64,000 nt of DNA, taken from positions 3,688,501 through 3,752,500 of the forward strand of contig JBBPUQ010000003.1 of assembly GCA_038501195.1 (NCBI GenBank). The letters run 5' to 3'. The notes below the pieces were generated by a model. That model worked only from the letters and a program-made list of their open reading frames with translations. It did not search any database and was not told the origin of the DNA. This stretch comes from Nemania diffusa (taxonomy: Eukaryota; Ascomycota; Sordariomycetes; Xylariales; Xylariaceae). This document shows positions 43,444-56,494 of the stretch, in pieces; the first letter of the stretch is position 1; the number at the start of each line of letters is the position of its first letter. Made by a program: the position numbers and the translations under genes.

Positions 43444-46400
43444 CTACGTACTACCGTCCATGAGTTCTTGCTCGACCTGCATATTGCTAAGGTCTGCGAG
43501 ACTGTCCGAAGATGCGATGGATTGTTCCCAGTCTAGGCATCGTCAGTCATATCCTGTGCCACTGCTGACAGAGTCAGTCCACATACCAGATCCGTCATCC
43601 TCAATCTCCTCAACGGTCAAACTATGCATGGCCTCTAACACAGCTAGATCTTGAGTTAGTAGAATATTGCTAGTATCTCAGGAAAGTTAAGCAGGGGGGG
43701 CCTCTTACAAGAATAGAGCCCATTGTACTTTAAGGCTAAGTCGCCGTCTTGATCCCCAGGAACTCGGAAGTAGAGATCACAGGAGTCGAGGATTCGATGG
43801 AAGGGCTGCATTGTATCTCTCGATGCCTGGGCCCCGCGCGTGACATATGTATCACGTAGGTAATAGAGAATATTAACAGCGAGCTCCCTGGCCGCAGTCG
43901 TCATCGCACGCGACCTGTTAGATCCACCACTGGCCTCGTCGAATATGGGGATTGTACCATATCGGAATAGCTTTTCCCGCACGAAGGACTCGACCGCGGC
44001 AGTAACGGCACGGTCAAGGTATCCTAATAGTCCAGGTATCCAAAGGGGTAGATTTCGCAAACTGTGGAGCTGGATTTCCTCATTGGTTTCGCCAGTGTTG
44101 CGCACCCCATCGAAGACGTCTCTATGAAATTCGAAGAACGATCGGGCTTCAGCATTTTGGACCGTTTTGCATTGGTCAGAAATATGTCGGATGAGTCGAT
44201 GCACGTGCTCTTTGTTTGGGCTAGATGTACAGTAGGTCAAAGCTGCACGCAGGTAGGGTGTAACTACCTGAGGTGTGATCTGGCCCGTGATCCCGGACAA
44301 TAGAGACCTGAGGACTGTTACATCCATGGGCGCATTGAATGAAACGAGCCTACTGATTATACTATCAGTCGCCACGGGATTCTGGTTGAGCTGGATTAAT
44401 TTATCGGCAAACACGCCCGCCTCCGTCCTCCCCCACACTTTATGGAGAATGTTAATTTCTTGCGCGGTGAACGGAATTAGGTCGTCTTGCTGAACCATGG
44501 AAAGACGCCCTGTATAGTCCTCCACGTAGTTGCTCATCTCAGTATCCATGCAATCCATAAGAGCATCCGCCAGCGCAATGATACCCTCATAATTGGGTGG
44601 TCTTGTTGCCATTCTTCTCGAGACAACCGCAAGAAGCCTGTTATACTGAGCGGGGAGATCAAATGCTTGGTCTGCTGCGATAGTCATTAATACTTTGGCC
44701 AAGAAATCCCTGTCGAGAAGCGCTGCAGACTCGAGTCTCCCAAGTTTCGCAAAGTCAACCATAGTACCAAAATACTCAGGCCAGGCTATCGGGCGTGTGT
44801 GAAATGACTCCCAAATGTAGACAAAGAGATCAGCAGCCGTCTCTAAGATTGTTGGCCTCGAATTGCTCGATGTGGAAGCCTCATCGCCGTCGTCAACTAT
44901 AAGTCCGTACTCATCTGGGTAGCTGTTTTTGATCTTTTTCAAAACGTACAGCAAAGTCTGACCTATATCTTGACGGACAGTGGCATCCGAGTTCTTAAAC
45001 AACAGCATGCGGAAAGCTTCCTTGTGTCGTTGAAAGTAGTGGAAGAAAGCGAAGCAGCACATAGAACATCGTTGGCAAGCCGTGATGATTAGGCTGCTAA
45101 GCGAGTCAAATTCAGGAAGTTCCTTCGTCCGCGATGCGACTTGGTCGAGATGCCCAAGTGCGACTTGCATGGCAAGATTCTCCTTTTTGTGGTCGTTAGA
45201 ACAGTTGCTAGCCCATATAAACTCGAGGATCTTTAGGACAAACGGCATATGAGATGGATCGTAGAGATTATGGCGCTGGATAATTGCCCAGTTGTCAATT
45301 TTGACCTGGAGTTCTAGTTCGGGAGGTACATCAATTCGTAGTTGTCGTGGGCTTCCGCTCGCTTCTAGTATCCCTTGTTCTCGGCAAAGAGAAGAAGATC
45401 GTTGGTAGAAAAGCATATACGCACTATAAACCTTGTCGTAGATGCTTCCATTATCGTACTGACGACTATCTGGTCCACCAAAACAGGCATTCTCCATTTG
45501 GGAAGGATCCCACGATGTGACTATGTCATCATTGAACTCAACCCAAGTGGCAGTACTGCAATTAGTCGGTCGTTCACGAATAAACGAATAGTAGTGACCC
45601 GTCTCTGCGGTTCCAGAGTGCACGAGCACGCCCACCAATTCAAACACATCTGGCTCTGTGTTGCCGGATGGATCGCTCAAGTGCTCGACAGTATATGGCT
45701 GCATATCGACCTTGTCTGGAAAGGCGAAGTAATCGTTAATTTTGCTTCGCTGTAACAAGCGCAAGTTGAAGTCAAACCGCTTCAGGTGAAAAATGAGATT
45801 ATCGGGAAGATCTTTCAAGCACGCCCTTTTGACCGCATCGACATGCCGATCACAGGTTGAGCATTTGTACTTGTTGTCTCCTTCCATGATCTCTCCATCG
45901 ACATACGCTTGCAGACTCTCCTCCAGACTCAATTTCCCCTTGATATCACACTGTATTGCGGAAAACGGTTCAATGCGCTCCGAAATATGCTCACACTCCT
46001 TAGATTTCACTTGCTGAACTAACTGGCCGCCGTAGACAGATCGAAGAGCCTTTTTGTCTGAGTCAGCAGTGAATTGCGCTTCCCATCGGTCAAAGAGAAG
46101 ATTGAAGAATTCATCGACGTCCATTTGGTTGTGTATATCGACAGGGAGTTCTTCATAGGTAGTAATTTGCTCAACACATGCTTGTGGGTCGATGAATCGA
46201 CGCCTACTGTCTTGAAGATTCGCAAACAGCATTTGCGTTTCACTGAGAAGTTGTTGGGCGTCAGGCTTATCAATTCTGGCGTTGATCATGAACTGGCGGA
46301 ATCCAATATTCATGTACAGCTGCGTGAAAAGCGAGTTCAAGTAGCAGGTATTAGACAGGTTTCTTAAGCCCGAATACCCACAAATAGATCGTATGGCATT

Positions 46401-49400
46401 AGTCCTCTCGAAAGCTTGGGGGAGCTCGTACTTGTACGAGTCCATGCCTCCTTCGTCCACTTGATGGGCTGTAAGATGGTTTAAATTCTGCATGACTGCA
46501 ACCATCTGAGATTGGCTATTCTTGGCTAACATATATATGATATCGTAAAGCATGTGCCGCGATGATGAGTGGAGGATAGCATGCGGCACTAACGGTTCCA
46601 CCTCGTTCTGGGGAGGAAATAAGTGCTTCAAGAATAGCCTCTTGGGAAAGGAAGCTGGTAATTCGCCATTCCTCCTAGTAGAACACAAGTGCTCAATACC
46701 TTGGCGCAAGAGGGATATGAGCCCAGAGGCTACTTTATCTACTACCTCTGGGTGAGTGATGTCTTCCGTGCTTGTATGTGACAGCAAAAGGTCTCCACAT
46801 CGTTTGACACAAGATGGCAGGTCGAGAGCACTGGAACGATTATCGATGAGCTTCTTAGTCAGATTCGAGGCGAGGTTAAAAAGCTCTTCACATCCCTGAG
46901 GCTTCGACGCAGCTTGAGGCAAGAGTTGTAGAATGATAGGCCAAAAAAGCTCCGCAAAATCAAGTGCAAGAACCCCAGATCGGCCGCTGTCGTATAAACT
47001 TCTGGCGCTAATAAGTTTCGAAATGCTCTTTCTAATGAAAGGGCGCTCATCAGCAAGCAATAGGGTTCGGATTACTTCCCCAACTACCGCTTGACCCCGA
47101 AACATCGTCCAGAACTCGTCGCTCTTTGCGCAACATTCCAACATCGCTTCGAAGCATCGGTGCACAAGGTCGACGCTAACATTACCATTGTCGGCTTCAG
47201 CGCCACTTTTCAGAATCGCAGTCAATCGTTCGTAAAGATTAGGAGTAAGAAGTTGGCTGAGCAAATGAGGTTCAATAGTCTCTGCGTCTTAGTAAGCATA
47301 AAACCGAGGAGACATCGGGCAAGATAACGGATGGGCACAACAAACCTTTTAATAGTTGAACAAAGGTATCTACCAGTTCAAGGCCAAGCTGCAATTTCAT
47401 ATCCTCGTTAGAACACTGGTTGATAACATCGGGGTCGCATATTGCGGCAACAATCAAAGCCATAGCTTTTGCGATAGCATCTTGGTGATCGTTTGTAAGC
47501 TGTTGCTGCGTTGTCGCTTCATGTGAAGACGCATGCATGACAGTGTTCTTAAGTCTTCGTGTATGAAGATACTCGCGGAGCGCGTGTATTGCGTACAGAG
47601 ATTTGAAAGGTTGGCGAAGAGGGAAAATATCTTGGTGAGAAGTATCAGAGCTCTCAAACGCGGCGAGTATCGAGTCGTCTGCTGGTAAGGATATGAGAAA
47701 TTTATATATCTAAAATTTCCATTAGTCAATAGACATGACACGATTAGTGACTTCAATTCTCCTACCTCTCGGGCTAGACTCTCTTCCATGCTCAAATATT
47801 CCCATAGATCATTGAAGTTACTGAGTATCTCGATTTCTAGCGGTGATGCCCCAGGTTTGATCCGTAAAGGGGAAGATGCAAGGTCGAGCTCTCTTTTCAC
47901 GAGTATTAACCCGTTCCTAATGTTGAGCTCTTCCAAGGACTTGCAGATATCAACATCTGAAGGAGCCAGTGCAGTACCCCTATAGTACAGTCGATAATTC
48001 TCGAATCCAGTGGCGTCACGTAAACTAGCCAGTAATGATGCACCGCTGTTCTTGAGGCCGATTCTCAAGGGCTTCATTTCGGTATGTTCATCTCCATCAA
48101 ATGACTGATACTTGAGGTCCGCTAAATCGCCATTGACTGTACTCGGTGAAGACACTGTACTCGGTGAAGACAACATAAGAGAACGCAGATCAGGGGCCGC
48201 AAAATGGGATTTTGTTCGCAATGTACTTGTCAGTGTCGTGAGGACTTGTAGGGTTCGAGAAAATCGGAGTTCCTGTTCAAGATATTGATCATCAGTGGCT
48301 ACAATAACCATTGGCTCGTCATCGTTACTTGTAGTTCCGTCGTTAAACGCTTTGAGTTTCTGAGCAGCGGACTTCAGTTGTGATAGACAGCGATGGGCCA
48401 GAGAGAAATGGACTTTCCTAGCGCGTTGGAGGGGGTAGGATACAATAACTACACTATCAACGTAAATATCGTTGACAAGCGACGAAATAGCGCTGTTCGC
48501 AATTGCTTGGTTAGGCGCCGTGAGGATCATTTGCCAAAACAACTCAACGCCAGAAGATTTGACATTTTCTTCGTCATCAAGAACGATACCATTGATGTCA
48601 TTGGCGGCGGGTATAACCACCTCCCTAACAAATATGAGTGATCCTTGACAGTAGCATGAAGGTGGGAGATTTGGCAAAAAGAGCCGCACGGAGTCAATCA
48701 GAAATTGATTGTCACCCCGACTTCGCTTGAGTGACAGATGCAAGTCTTCCCAGGCGGTTTTCCGGTCATCATGGCTTACAGCCTTATCCCCAACAAGGTA
48801 GTCCCAAAGCCGCCGGCCTAGATGCGCATTGATGGACGACCCAAACTGCGTTATGACGCTGGAGATGAATTTTCGGCGCGCATGGCAGAATGGATTAGCG
48901 TAGACCTTCGCAACACCCACAGCCTTTGCAGACTGGACCGCAGCCTCAAAGTCATCCACGAGAAGTTGGATGAAGTTGTGCTCTTCAATCAATGTCTGCA
49001 GCGCGACAGGGTTTGTAGCCAACATATTCAAAACCTGCAAACTCCCGGAAGATGTCTTAGACAGAGAGGCGACATCTTTCAAGCAGCTCAGTGCGATATT
49101 GCGCCGTCCTTCCTCACTAGCCTCACTAGGCCCTGCAGATAGTAGTCTCTTCAACTTCACCTGTGCGAATTGGTAGATCTCAGGGTAGGCTATAGAGCCC
49201 TGGCCTGTGAAGACAGATGATTCGCGTAGTAATCGAACGCAGACCTCATAGGTGGGGTTTGGTGCTGGCTGAGGCAACTGGGATTTAATCAGGAGCTCAG
49301 TGATGTTATCAAACAAATCCCGCATGGTGGTTGTGAACGAATCTACAGGGACATGCTGAAACTTTTCAAGGAAGAAAACCAAATCCGCCGATTGGAGCAA

Positions 49401-51432
49401 TAATGTGACCTTGACCATCATCTTAACTAGAGCTTCTGCGATGCGAGGGTCCTGGGTTGACGTTAAAGTTTGCCACATAAGATTAGTCTGCGCCACAGTG
49501 TACGTTTTAGTCACCCCAAGGAAGCCAACAATATTACTGCTGGTGGTCGTAATTTCGGGATGGCAGGTTGGGCCTAGTATGTAGTCTACTATGCCTGTAC
49601 GTGTGATGAAATCTGATAGGTACCGTAAATAATCCAAGTATGGTTGGGTTTCCTCGATAGGATCGTGTTGGCGATCTTGATACCGTTTCCATTGAGTAAC
49701 TAATTCCTCGCACATAGAGGCCGCAGCAGAGACTCGAAGCTGCATCTGACGCGACCTGATGAGTTTGCAGTAGATCTGGAAGCGCCACTCGAGCGCCATT
49801 GCCTCATATATGTATTGTGGTGACACCTGCGGATGTTCCTGGCGGTACTGCTGGACGCGTTGCGTGGCGTCAGGGTGGCTGCCTTGCAAGCTATGCTTGA
49901 GGATCTCAGACGAGTAGAAACTAATACTTGTAGCATTTTCTTGTGACAAGTTATTGATCGACTTCTCCATTACCACGTCGATTGCGCTCGATAACAGGAT
50001 AAAGCACTTATAACCTAAGGCTAGGCTAGTTCGTGAGCGCTCTAGGATGATTTGAGGGACGCCCACTGAGTAGACATGCTTCTGGTAGCTATCTCTCACA
50101 ATAGCCTGCACAACGAAACAACTGGCAACAAGATTGTCCATGACTATTCGCGGGAACTGAGGCAAAGCAGTCGAATGGTATTCGATGAAGGAGACAAGGG
50201 TAGCTAGGGAAGTGCTAAAACTAGACTGGAACACCTCAATAGGGTCCAGCGGGTTTGGATTGCGTTCTATACCATTCACTAGGTATGGCTCTTCTGGGTG
50301 TGGGAGGGCGGACAACGCCCGGAGATAGTGCGGACTCATCAATCCAGATAGACTCTCCTCGGTGGTCGGTTGTAGTGATAGATTACGGACGTCTAAGTGC
50401 AGAAGGAAAGCGGTCAACTTGGCGAACTGAGCCAACAACTGAGTGATGAGGTCTCTAATCTCCCTGGTTTTAGTGTAACTCAGTCTGGTGAAATTGTCAG
50501 CGAAAAACCAAGGATCACAAAACCCTATTCGGCGGGATAGCTTACCGCTGCCCGAATTGATAGAACAGGTCAGGAAGGACACTCCAGAAGATGCGATTCT
50601 CTCGGTATACCTCGGTGATTGTCGTCCGCAGCTCAGGACGGGCGCATGATAAGCATCGATTTACCCAGTTATGAATGGAGAGTAGGCCCTCATCCACGTG
50701 GCCAGGCTCTAGGGTCAAGAAATTAGATAATAGGCTGCCATATAGTAGTGCCATATATGACTTACGCTGTCTGAAGTAACTTGCGAGACGAGCAACAGTG
50801 TCTTGAGGTAGCTCGCCATCATATCGGTAGGGAAAATCGGACACGATGAAATTGAGGTCGGCCATTCTTCGGAAGGAAGATTGCGACTCAATTGGAGAGA
50901 ACTGGACTTCATCTTCCAAGTCCTTGGTACTGAGGGCAGCTGGTCCGGGGCTATCAAGTGTACAGGAGGATGAAGCATCATCCATAGGGTAAGTTGGGAC
51001 CATGTCAACCTCGGGTGCTTCGACGCTCGCACGAACATGGCCTGGTCGTTGACGCGAGGGCGTGGGTGACGGTGATATGGGGGAGGTGGGTGTGGCCTCT
51101 AGGCTGTCGGCGTTGCGCAGGTTGATAGTGACTCTACTAGACACAGGCTCGGCGGCGGCGGCGGCGGCATGGTCGGAGTGGGCTGGAGTGCTTGGAAGAG
51201 TGGGCTCTGGCGTGTCGACCTTCATGTCGTGTGAGTCCGAAGCAGCTATGGTGTTGTCGTGTGAAAGGACGGTCTCGACAGAGGTGCTGCGAGAGCCGGA
51301 GAGAGAAGTCCGACGACGTTTGCGAGCCGAGAGATTGCTGTCGTCGTCGTCAAAAGGATTGGGGCGAGTCGAGCTAGGCTCAGAGGAGAGGGCACGTTCT
51401 CGCGACTCGTCGGTCCTCGAATCCTGGTCCAT
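43444..51432 (-). CDS. Giant ubiquitin carboxyl-terminal hydrolase (USP9X/FAF-like)
   Basis: Cysteine protease that removes ubiquitin from substrates. Six exons: 51432-50546, 50463-47766, 47709-47346, 47281-43709, 43649-43587, 43532-43444; 2,557 residues, all junctions in phase. Residues 1-160 are disordered with an RKRRR nuclear-localisation-like stretch. Helical-repeat sequence fills about 200-1600. The USP catalytic domain starts at GYSGLRNLSNTCYLNSL (Cys1629) and carries the Cys-rich zinc element CSTC, then GTAETGHYYSF (His1879) and WVEFNDD (Asn1900/Asp1901). About 600 further helical residues follow. The last two exons (63 and 89 bp) are my addition: a TACTAAC branch site and GTAAGA donor show that the apparent stop near 43656 is intronic. 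Length and layout match the USP9X/fat-facets group. The gene is divergent from Pop3. Confidence 0.9.
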
Positions 51433-53381
51433 CTGGCTGGTACAAACAGAGGCTGGGAGGAGAGTCGTGGAGCTCTGGACAACAAAGCGTGCAGCAGCGC
51501 CGTCTCAACGAGGCTCGGCGGCTGGCAGACGGCAGGGTTAGCATGTGGGTTGAAATATGCGGGGTAAAATGCTGGGTGCCTGGAGAGATGCAACGAGCAG
51601 GACTGGTCAAAGAAAGATGCAGAGGGTGTCAATCAGTTCATGGGAGAAAGAAACGAGATAGGTACGGAGCTGTCAGGTCTCAGGTAGACTGCCCGTTGGA
51701 AGAGGTGGGAAGTCTTGGGAAGCTGGGGAAGCTATGGGTTTAGTGCAGGTGTAAAAAGTGTGACGCAGATTTGGTTGGAGAAGCTCCAACTAGCATTCTG
51801 GATGGGTACTCTGTTAGGTACGTACAGAGGTATTGTACCTCTGAAGGCACCTCAACTGGCGGCAGGGTATGCGAGGTATGCGAGGTATGTATGACTAGGC
51901 TCAGGTACCTTACCTACCTGTTTTGCCTGGAGGTATAGGTATTTATAAGGTAGGCACCTAAATGGGTTATGCAGTACACGTACCTCGCTCTAGCTTTTTA
52001 GTCAGTTAAGGTTCTGCCGGACTCTGAGGTATGCATCTACTACCGGCCCGCCCTCAATCAGCTGAACTAGGCAGTTACCGTGACTCCTCCTGCAGTCTAC
52101 CTACTTCTTCTGCTTTGACGCTGCGCAGGTGGTTTGAGATGTAGGTGTGTAGGTACCGCTAAGGTACTTAGGCAGGCACGTATAGGCGTGCCCTCGCTCC
52201 TTTTCCTTACCTACCTTATGTAGGTAGACATTGACCTAGCTGTCTTAGGTAGTAGATCCCCTGTAGCTAGGCAGCCTTAGGCGCACATGTGGGCTAAGGT
52301 GGACGGATCCGTGGAAGGTGACTTGGCCGGGGGATCTGTCTATGGGAGCGCTCCCGCCGCGGTGAGCTGGGGGAGATTGGGGGTGGAAAGTGTAAACGTG
52401 CTAGGTAAGTGGGAAGCTCATAATATAGGTATGTAATGGCCTGGTTTTGTTGCGCAGATCACAAACTCTGATTGATGGCGAGCTAGTGGTGGGGGAGGGG
52501 CGCGGCACAGTTTGGGGAAAAGGTAGCAGGGGAGATGGAGAGATCGCGTTAAATAAAGACGCCTTGGGAACCCCTACGTAGCTTACCCAGTGAAACAGTA
52601 CATAGTGAAGGTACCTCTTGTTAAAACAGCGGGTAGGTAATGTTGGTAGGTAACTGAGTACCTGAACTAACAGGAAGTGTTAGGTAGGTCTCTACATACC
52701 TAGGGTACCTATTCATGTTTGGTGCAGGTGATTACATTAAGGCTTGGTTAAAAAATAAAAAAAACAGAGGTACTGAATATGTAGGTACCTAGGTACTTAA
52801 TTGAGCTAGCTGCCTCTAGGTACATATGTATAGCTTAGGTAATGTTACTTGGGCAGGTTACATTGTACATGAAAATGTTTAAACCTGCTTCATGGTCTGC
52901 TTCACAAGTCTAATAGCCAAAGCAGACATTACAACCTCCAAATTTGACAAGAGTAATTAAGGTTTCATGTGATTTCATTTGTGTTCAAATTACCGGTGCT
53001 ACGGACAGGTCTAGGAGGTACTCTGTATCTACTGGGGGGTATCGAAACTTGATGACGAATGGGGACATGAGAGCTGCAGAACCCCCACTTTTGCACGCGC
53101 TATTCCAATTGGTGAAATAATTTATCTAGAGGTTTTCTATCAACATCAGTTCAGCTATGCTAGAATCACGAGTAGAATTCCAGTATAATTATCTCCAGCT
53201 CGTCATCGTTGTCTATGATCTATATACTAGAGCCCGAATAATTCATTATCCCATAATTGATACTTACTTGATTGAGATAATTAGGTTCTCTTCAGATATT
53301 CTACAAGACATCATCCACTGCCTCTCTCCCTGCCTAGTTACTCACGTGGCCTATTAGTCATATGGCGTCTAATACTTAGCC
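51433..53381. other. Intergenic region dense in ACCTAGGTA-type motifs
   Basis: A 1.95-kb stretch between the divergent starts of the deubiquitinase and Pop3. From about 51,810 to 52,870 it is unusually rich in short tracts such as TAGGTACCTAG, ACCTACCT and GGTAGGTA. A 66-codon frame at 53157-53357 has no support. No gene is called. Confidence 0.6.
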
Positions 53382-54274
53382 ATGGACAAGAAAAGGAAGA
53401 TATTATTTCATCTGGACACGCCATACTCGGCCGCGACATGGTAAGAACCCCTATAATTAAAACTAGTATCCTTAGGCCATTGACTGATCCGCATCGCCAG
53501 GCCACAGATATTACAAAATGATCAAGACACCATCGTAGAACTGCTTTGCAGGTAAATATATCTGCGTCCAGTCTCTTGCCTGTGGTTTTTTGTATTCAAA
53601 TATTTGCTCCAGGCTCATGTCAGCTTCCTCGCTGATAAGCCCGTTCTAGTTTGCTCTCTCCTCTTGGACATTACCGGTCACAACATATTCCCGCATCCAA
53701 AGGCAATCGAGCAAAGAAAAGAAAGCGTAAAGAGCAGTCCTGTATAGAGACAGCACCATCCGTTCCTCCCATTCCTGAGCTCCAGTCTTACGTAGACATC
53801 GGCTTATCCTGCGTGTCTCGCTGCCTGCAGAAGACTGCCTCGGGTGGCCCAAAAACCAGTGCTGTACCAGATGGCAAGAGAGCTGAGGAAATGCCGGCAG
53901 GCCGTTTCTACTCGGCCATTTTCGTTGCCAGATCAGGCCAGCCCAATGCATTAAGCAGTCATCTTCCCCAGATGGTGACAGTGGCTTGTAAATCCCACCC
54001 ATCACAACCACCTACTAGACTAGTTGAGCTCCCCAGGGCTTGCGAGGGTAGGCTATGCGAGGCCCTAGGCATCCCCCGTGTTTCTTGTATAGGGCTTTGT
54101 GTTGGTGCACCAAACTCTAATGCATTGGTTGATTTTCTGCAGGGGCACGTTGCCACGACCAAAGTACCATGGCTACAAGAGGCTAATAATGCCGAATATC
54201 GAGCCACAAAGATCAATGTCGTTGAGACTGTCATAGGGGCTAGGAAGAAGGCAAGAGATAAGAGTGTCAAGTGA
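53382..54274 (+). CDS. POP3: RNase P/RNase MRP protein subunit Pop3
   Basis: Protein subunit of the nucleolar/nuclear ribonucleoproteins RNase P (5' maturation of tRNA) and RNase MRP (rRNA processing). Three exons, 53382-53440, 53501-53551 and 53650-54274; 244 residues, in phase. The N-terminal MDKKRKILFHLDTPY, the basic stretch NRAKKRKRKEQ and the following IPELQSYVDIGLSCVSRCLQ match the fungal Pop3 layout. The C-terminal half has TRLVELPRACEGRLCEALGI, then SCIGLCVGAPNSNALVDFL, the L7Ae-like fold signature of the family. The first two exons were recovered from splice signals, since the uninterrupted frame starts only at 53651 and lacks the N-terminus. The gene is divergent from the deubiquitinase gene. 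Confidence 0.83.
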
Positions 54275-55383
54275 GACAACTCTTCACATTACTCTAGGAT
54301 GTGTTACAACATAGGACATAGGGGATATCACAAGTGGTTTATTATATTATTACCCCAGCAATGCTTGTACGTGTGGAGTGCCCAAGCGAAAGAAGCATGT
54401 TAAATTTCTATCAATAGTCTACCAGTCTTATGCAGTCACAGATCTGTACGTTTAAATGCAACAAGTGACGCATTTCTTTCTCTTTGAAAGGCTTGTTCAA
54501 CTGTGCCAACCCATGAATGATATGATATGATGAAATCTGGGAGTGCATCTATGAACATGAGTCTCTATCAAACCCTTTCCTTCCACCCATTCTTCATATC
54601 ACGATACAACATATAAACATCATCTCATAGCTCAAATTATGAGTCTCTTCGGTATTTTTTGCCACTCGTCCTTTCGGGACATGTAGGGTATTTACAGGCT
54701 ATTACTCCTTTGCTGTATTGTAGGTAGTTGCTCGGGAGGTATATCCTATATCCTCGGAAGGCTCAACCCCCCCTATACCCACCAGCTGATTCCTTCCACC
54801 TGCCTACCGACTCTGTCCAACGACGATATCAGATTGTGGACAAGCTAATTCTTTTAGGTGCTACTGGGTAAACAATCCTCCTAGGTCTAGGTACTTAGGT
54901 AGGTACTGGTACTCATTTCCTTTTAATGTCCCTATTTTCCCAGGCAATCTTTTGCAAGTCTGCTCCTCAACCTCCACTCCCACACCACATCCATCACCTT
55001 CTCTTCAACAACATTACACCCTCACTTCCATTCCCTTCTCCTTCATTTAGCACTGAACACATCCCTCCATATAGGTAAGGCAACCTCCTTCTTTAGCGTC
55101 TTCTAGTACTTCTTCCATCTATCTCTGGTGATCACCAGCATCAGCTTGCCTTATTCACAACTGCAATTGCAAGGAGGTTCTCCTGTAGTAGCACCGTGTT
55201 GTATCTACAAAGTTCGTGCTCTTTCCATAGCTTTTAGGTCCTCATTTTCTATCTTCTTGATAAACTGTTTCTGTCGAACCTCATAAGTATTTGATGTCTT
55301 GATGGTTGCTTGCTGAACTTCGTAAATTAGCCATACTGACATGGACCACAGGGCGAAGGCAGCATCACAATTCCACCCATACT
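54275..55383. other. Intergenic and pyrimidine-rich leader with probable 5'-UTR intron
   Basis: A 1.1-kb stretch. Its right half (54950-55074) is strongly CT-rich and ends ATATAG|GTAAGG. A matching acceptor (CTGAC...CCACAG) lies at 55351, so a leader intron at 55075-55351 is likely for the next gene (inference). ACCTAGGTA-type tracts lie near 54883-54905. Confidence 0.5.
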
Positions 55384-56494
55384 ATGGCCAACCAAGGCGA
55401 TATTAATTTAGCCCGAGAGCTTCAGGCCGAATTTGGCAGGTCGAAGCCATCTAAGCGAAGAGGACACCGCGTAAGAGGAGGAGGTGGAGGAGGCGGTGGT
55501 GGTGGCGGTGGCGGAGGTCGTGTCAATTTCCGAACGCTGCAGGACTTCCAATATCATAACCAGCACCCATCGCAGCTTGGTCAGCGAACTGAGAGCGATG
55601 CTTTCCACCAAGGTAGAGGTCGATCCTCGGTTCAGGGCGGAACGCCCCCAACTACTCGCCCTTATCGCACACCTTTCCAAGGGCAACTAGTTACGAACGA
55701 TTCACCAGGGTATGTGACATCTCAAGTGTGCTTACAACACCATTTCTAGTCCACGCCTAAGTTCCTTACTAACAGCTTATAAGTAATTATTTTCTCATAT
55801 GGCTAATTATGTTAATCGGTTCTCTTATTCAACTATACCTAGGTAATAGTACAGTGGGCTCACATATGGCAGAAGCGGATATGTTCTTCCATCACCCCGA
55901 GCCTCCGCGTCCGTCCATGCCACCGACAGTTACTCAAACCCTAACTCCTTCGATCCCAATCGTCCAGCTTCAGCGCCCTGGTGGCCAGGCGTCGAGCCTA
56001 GGTTCTGTGGCTTACCCTTCGAACTCAATCAGTCAGAATGGTAGGGGAGCCTTGGGAATGCCGTTGTATCAGATGACCAATCAGCTCCCCTCTAAAGAAC
56101 GTCATGATGCAGCTCAGCCGACCTCCACAGCTAGTAATAAACGAACTGTATTCCCCTACGCTAACAAGGCAGAAGAGCAAGAGGATATAGAGATGGGAGA
56201 TGCCGACTCTCTACCAGCCGCAGCACCCAAACCTAAAACCACTAATCATTCCAAGGGCCTTGCTGGTTCAATCTGGAACCCTGCGAATGAGAACGACAGA
56301 TCCTACTCAACGGGCAGCAGCCAGGTACGGTCCGAATTTGAAAATCCAATATAATGATTGCCTGTTGACTGGCTAACGACGTTTCACTGCAGGCTTCCAT
56401 TAGAACCCGCTCTGATACGTCTTCTTCGACTCAAGCAGTCAAAATAGTCACTAGTGGAATTTCGAAGGGACCCGGTCTCCAGGCTTCTCGGTAG
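55384..56494 (+). CDS. Intrinsically disordered Gly-rich protein, function unknown
   Basis: 300 residues in three exons, 55384-55709, 55850-56324 and 56393-56494, all in phase. I do not recognise it. The N-terminus (MANQGDINLARELQAEFGRS) is followed by basic KPSKRRGHRVR and a run of 14 Gly encoded by a GGN repeat, then by polar Pro/Ser/Gln-rich sequence with no predicted globular domain. An acidic EEQEDIEMGDADS stretch lies near residue 215-230. Composition (RG-rich start, polar tail) suggests an RNA- or nucleic-acid-associated protein, but this is an inference from composition only. The Gly run may vary in length between strains. The upstream CT-rich leader supports real transcription. Confidence 0.65.

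Noticed and set aside
47272..47538. 88-codon frame that looks like a separate gene between two long frames
   Set aside because: It is exon 3 of the deubiquitinase reading into the following intron.
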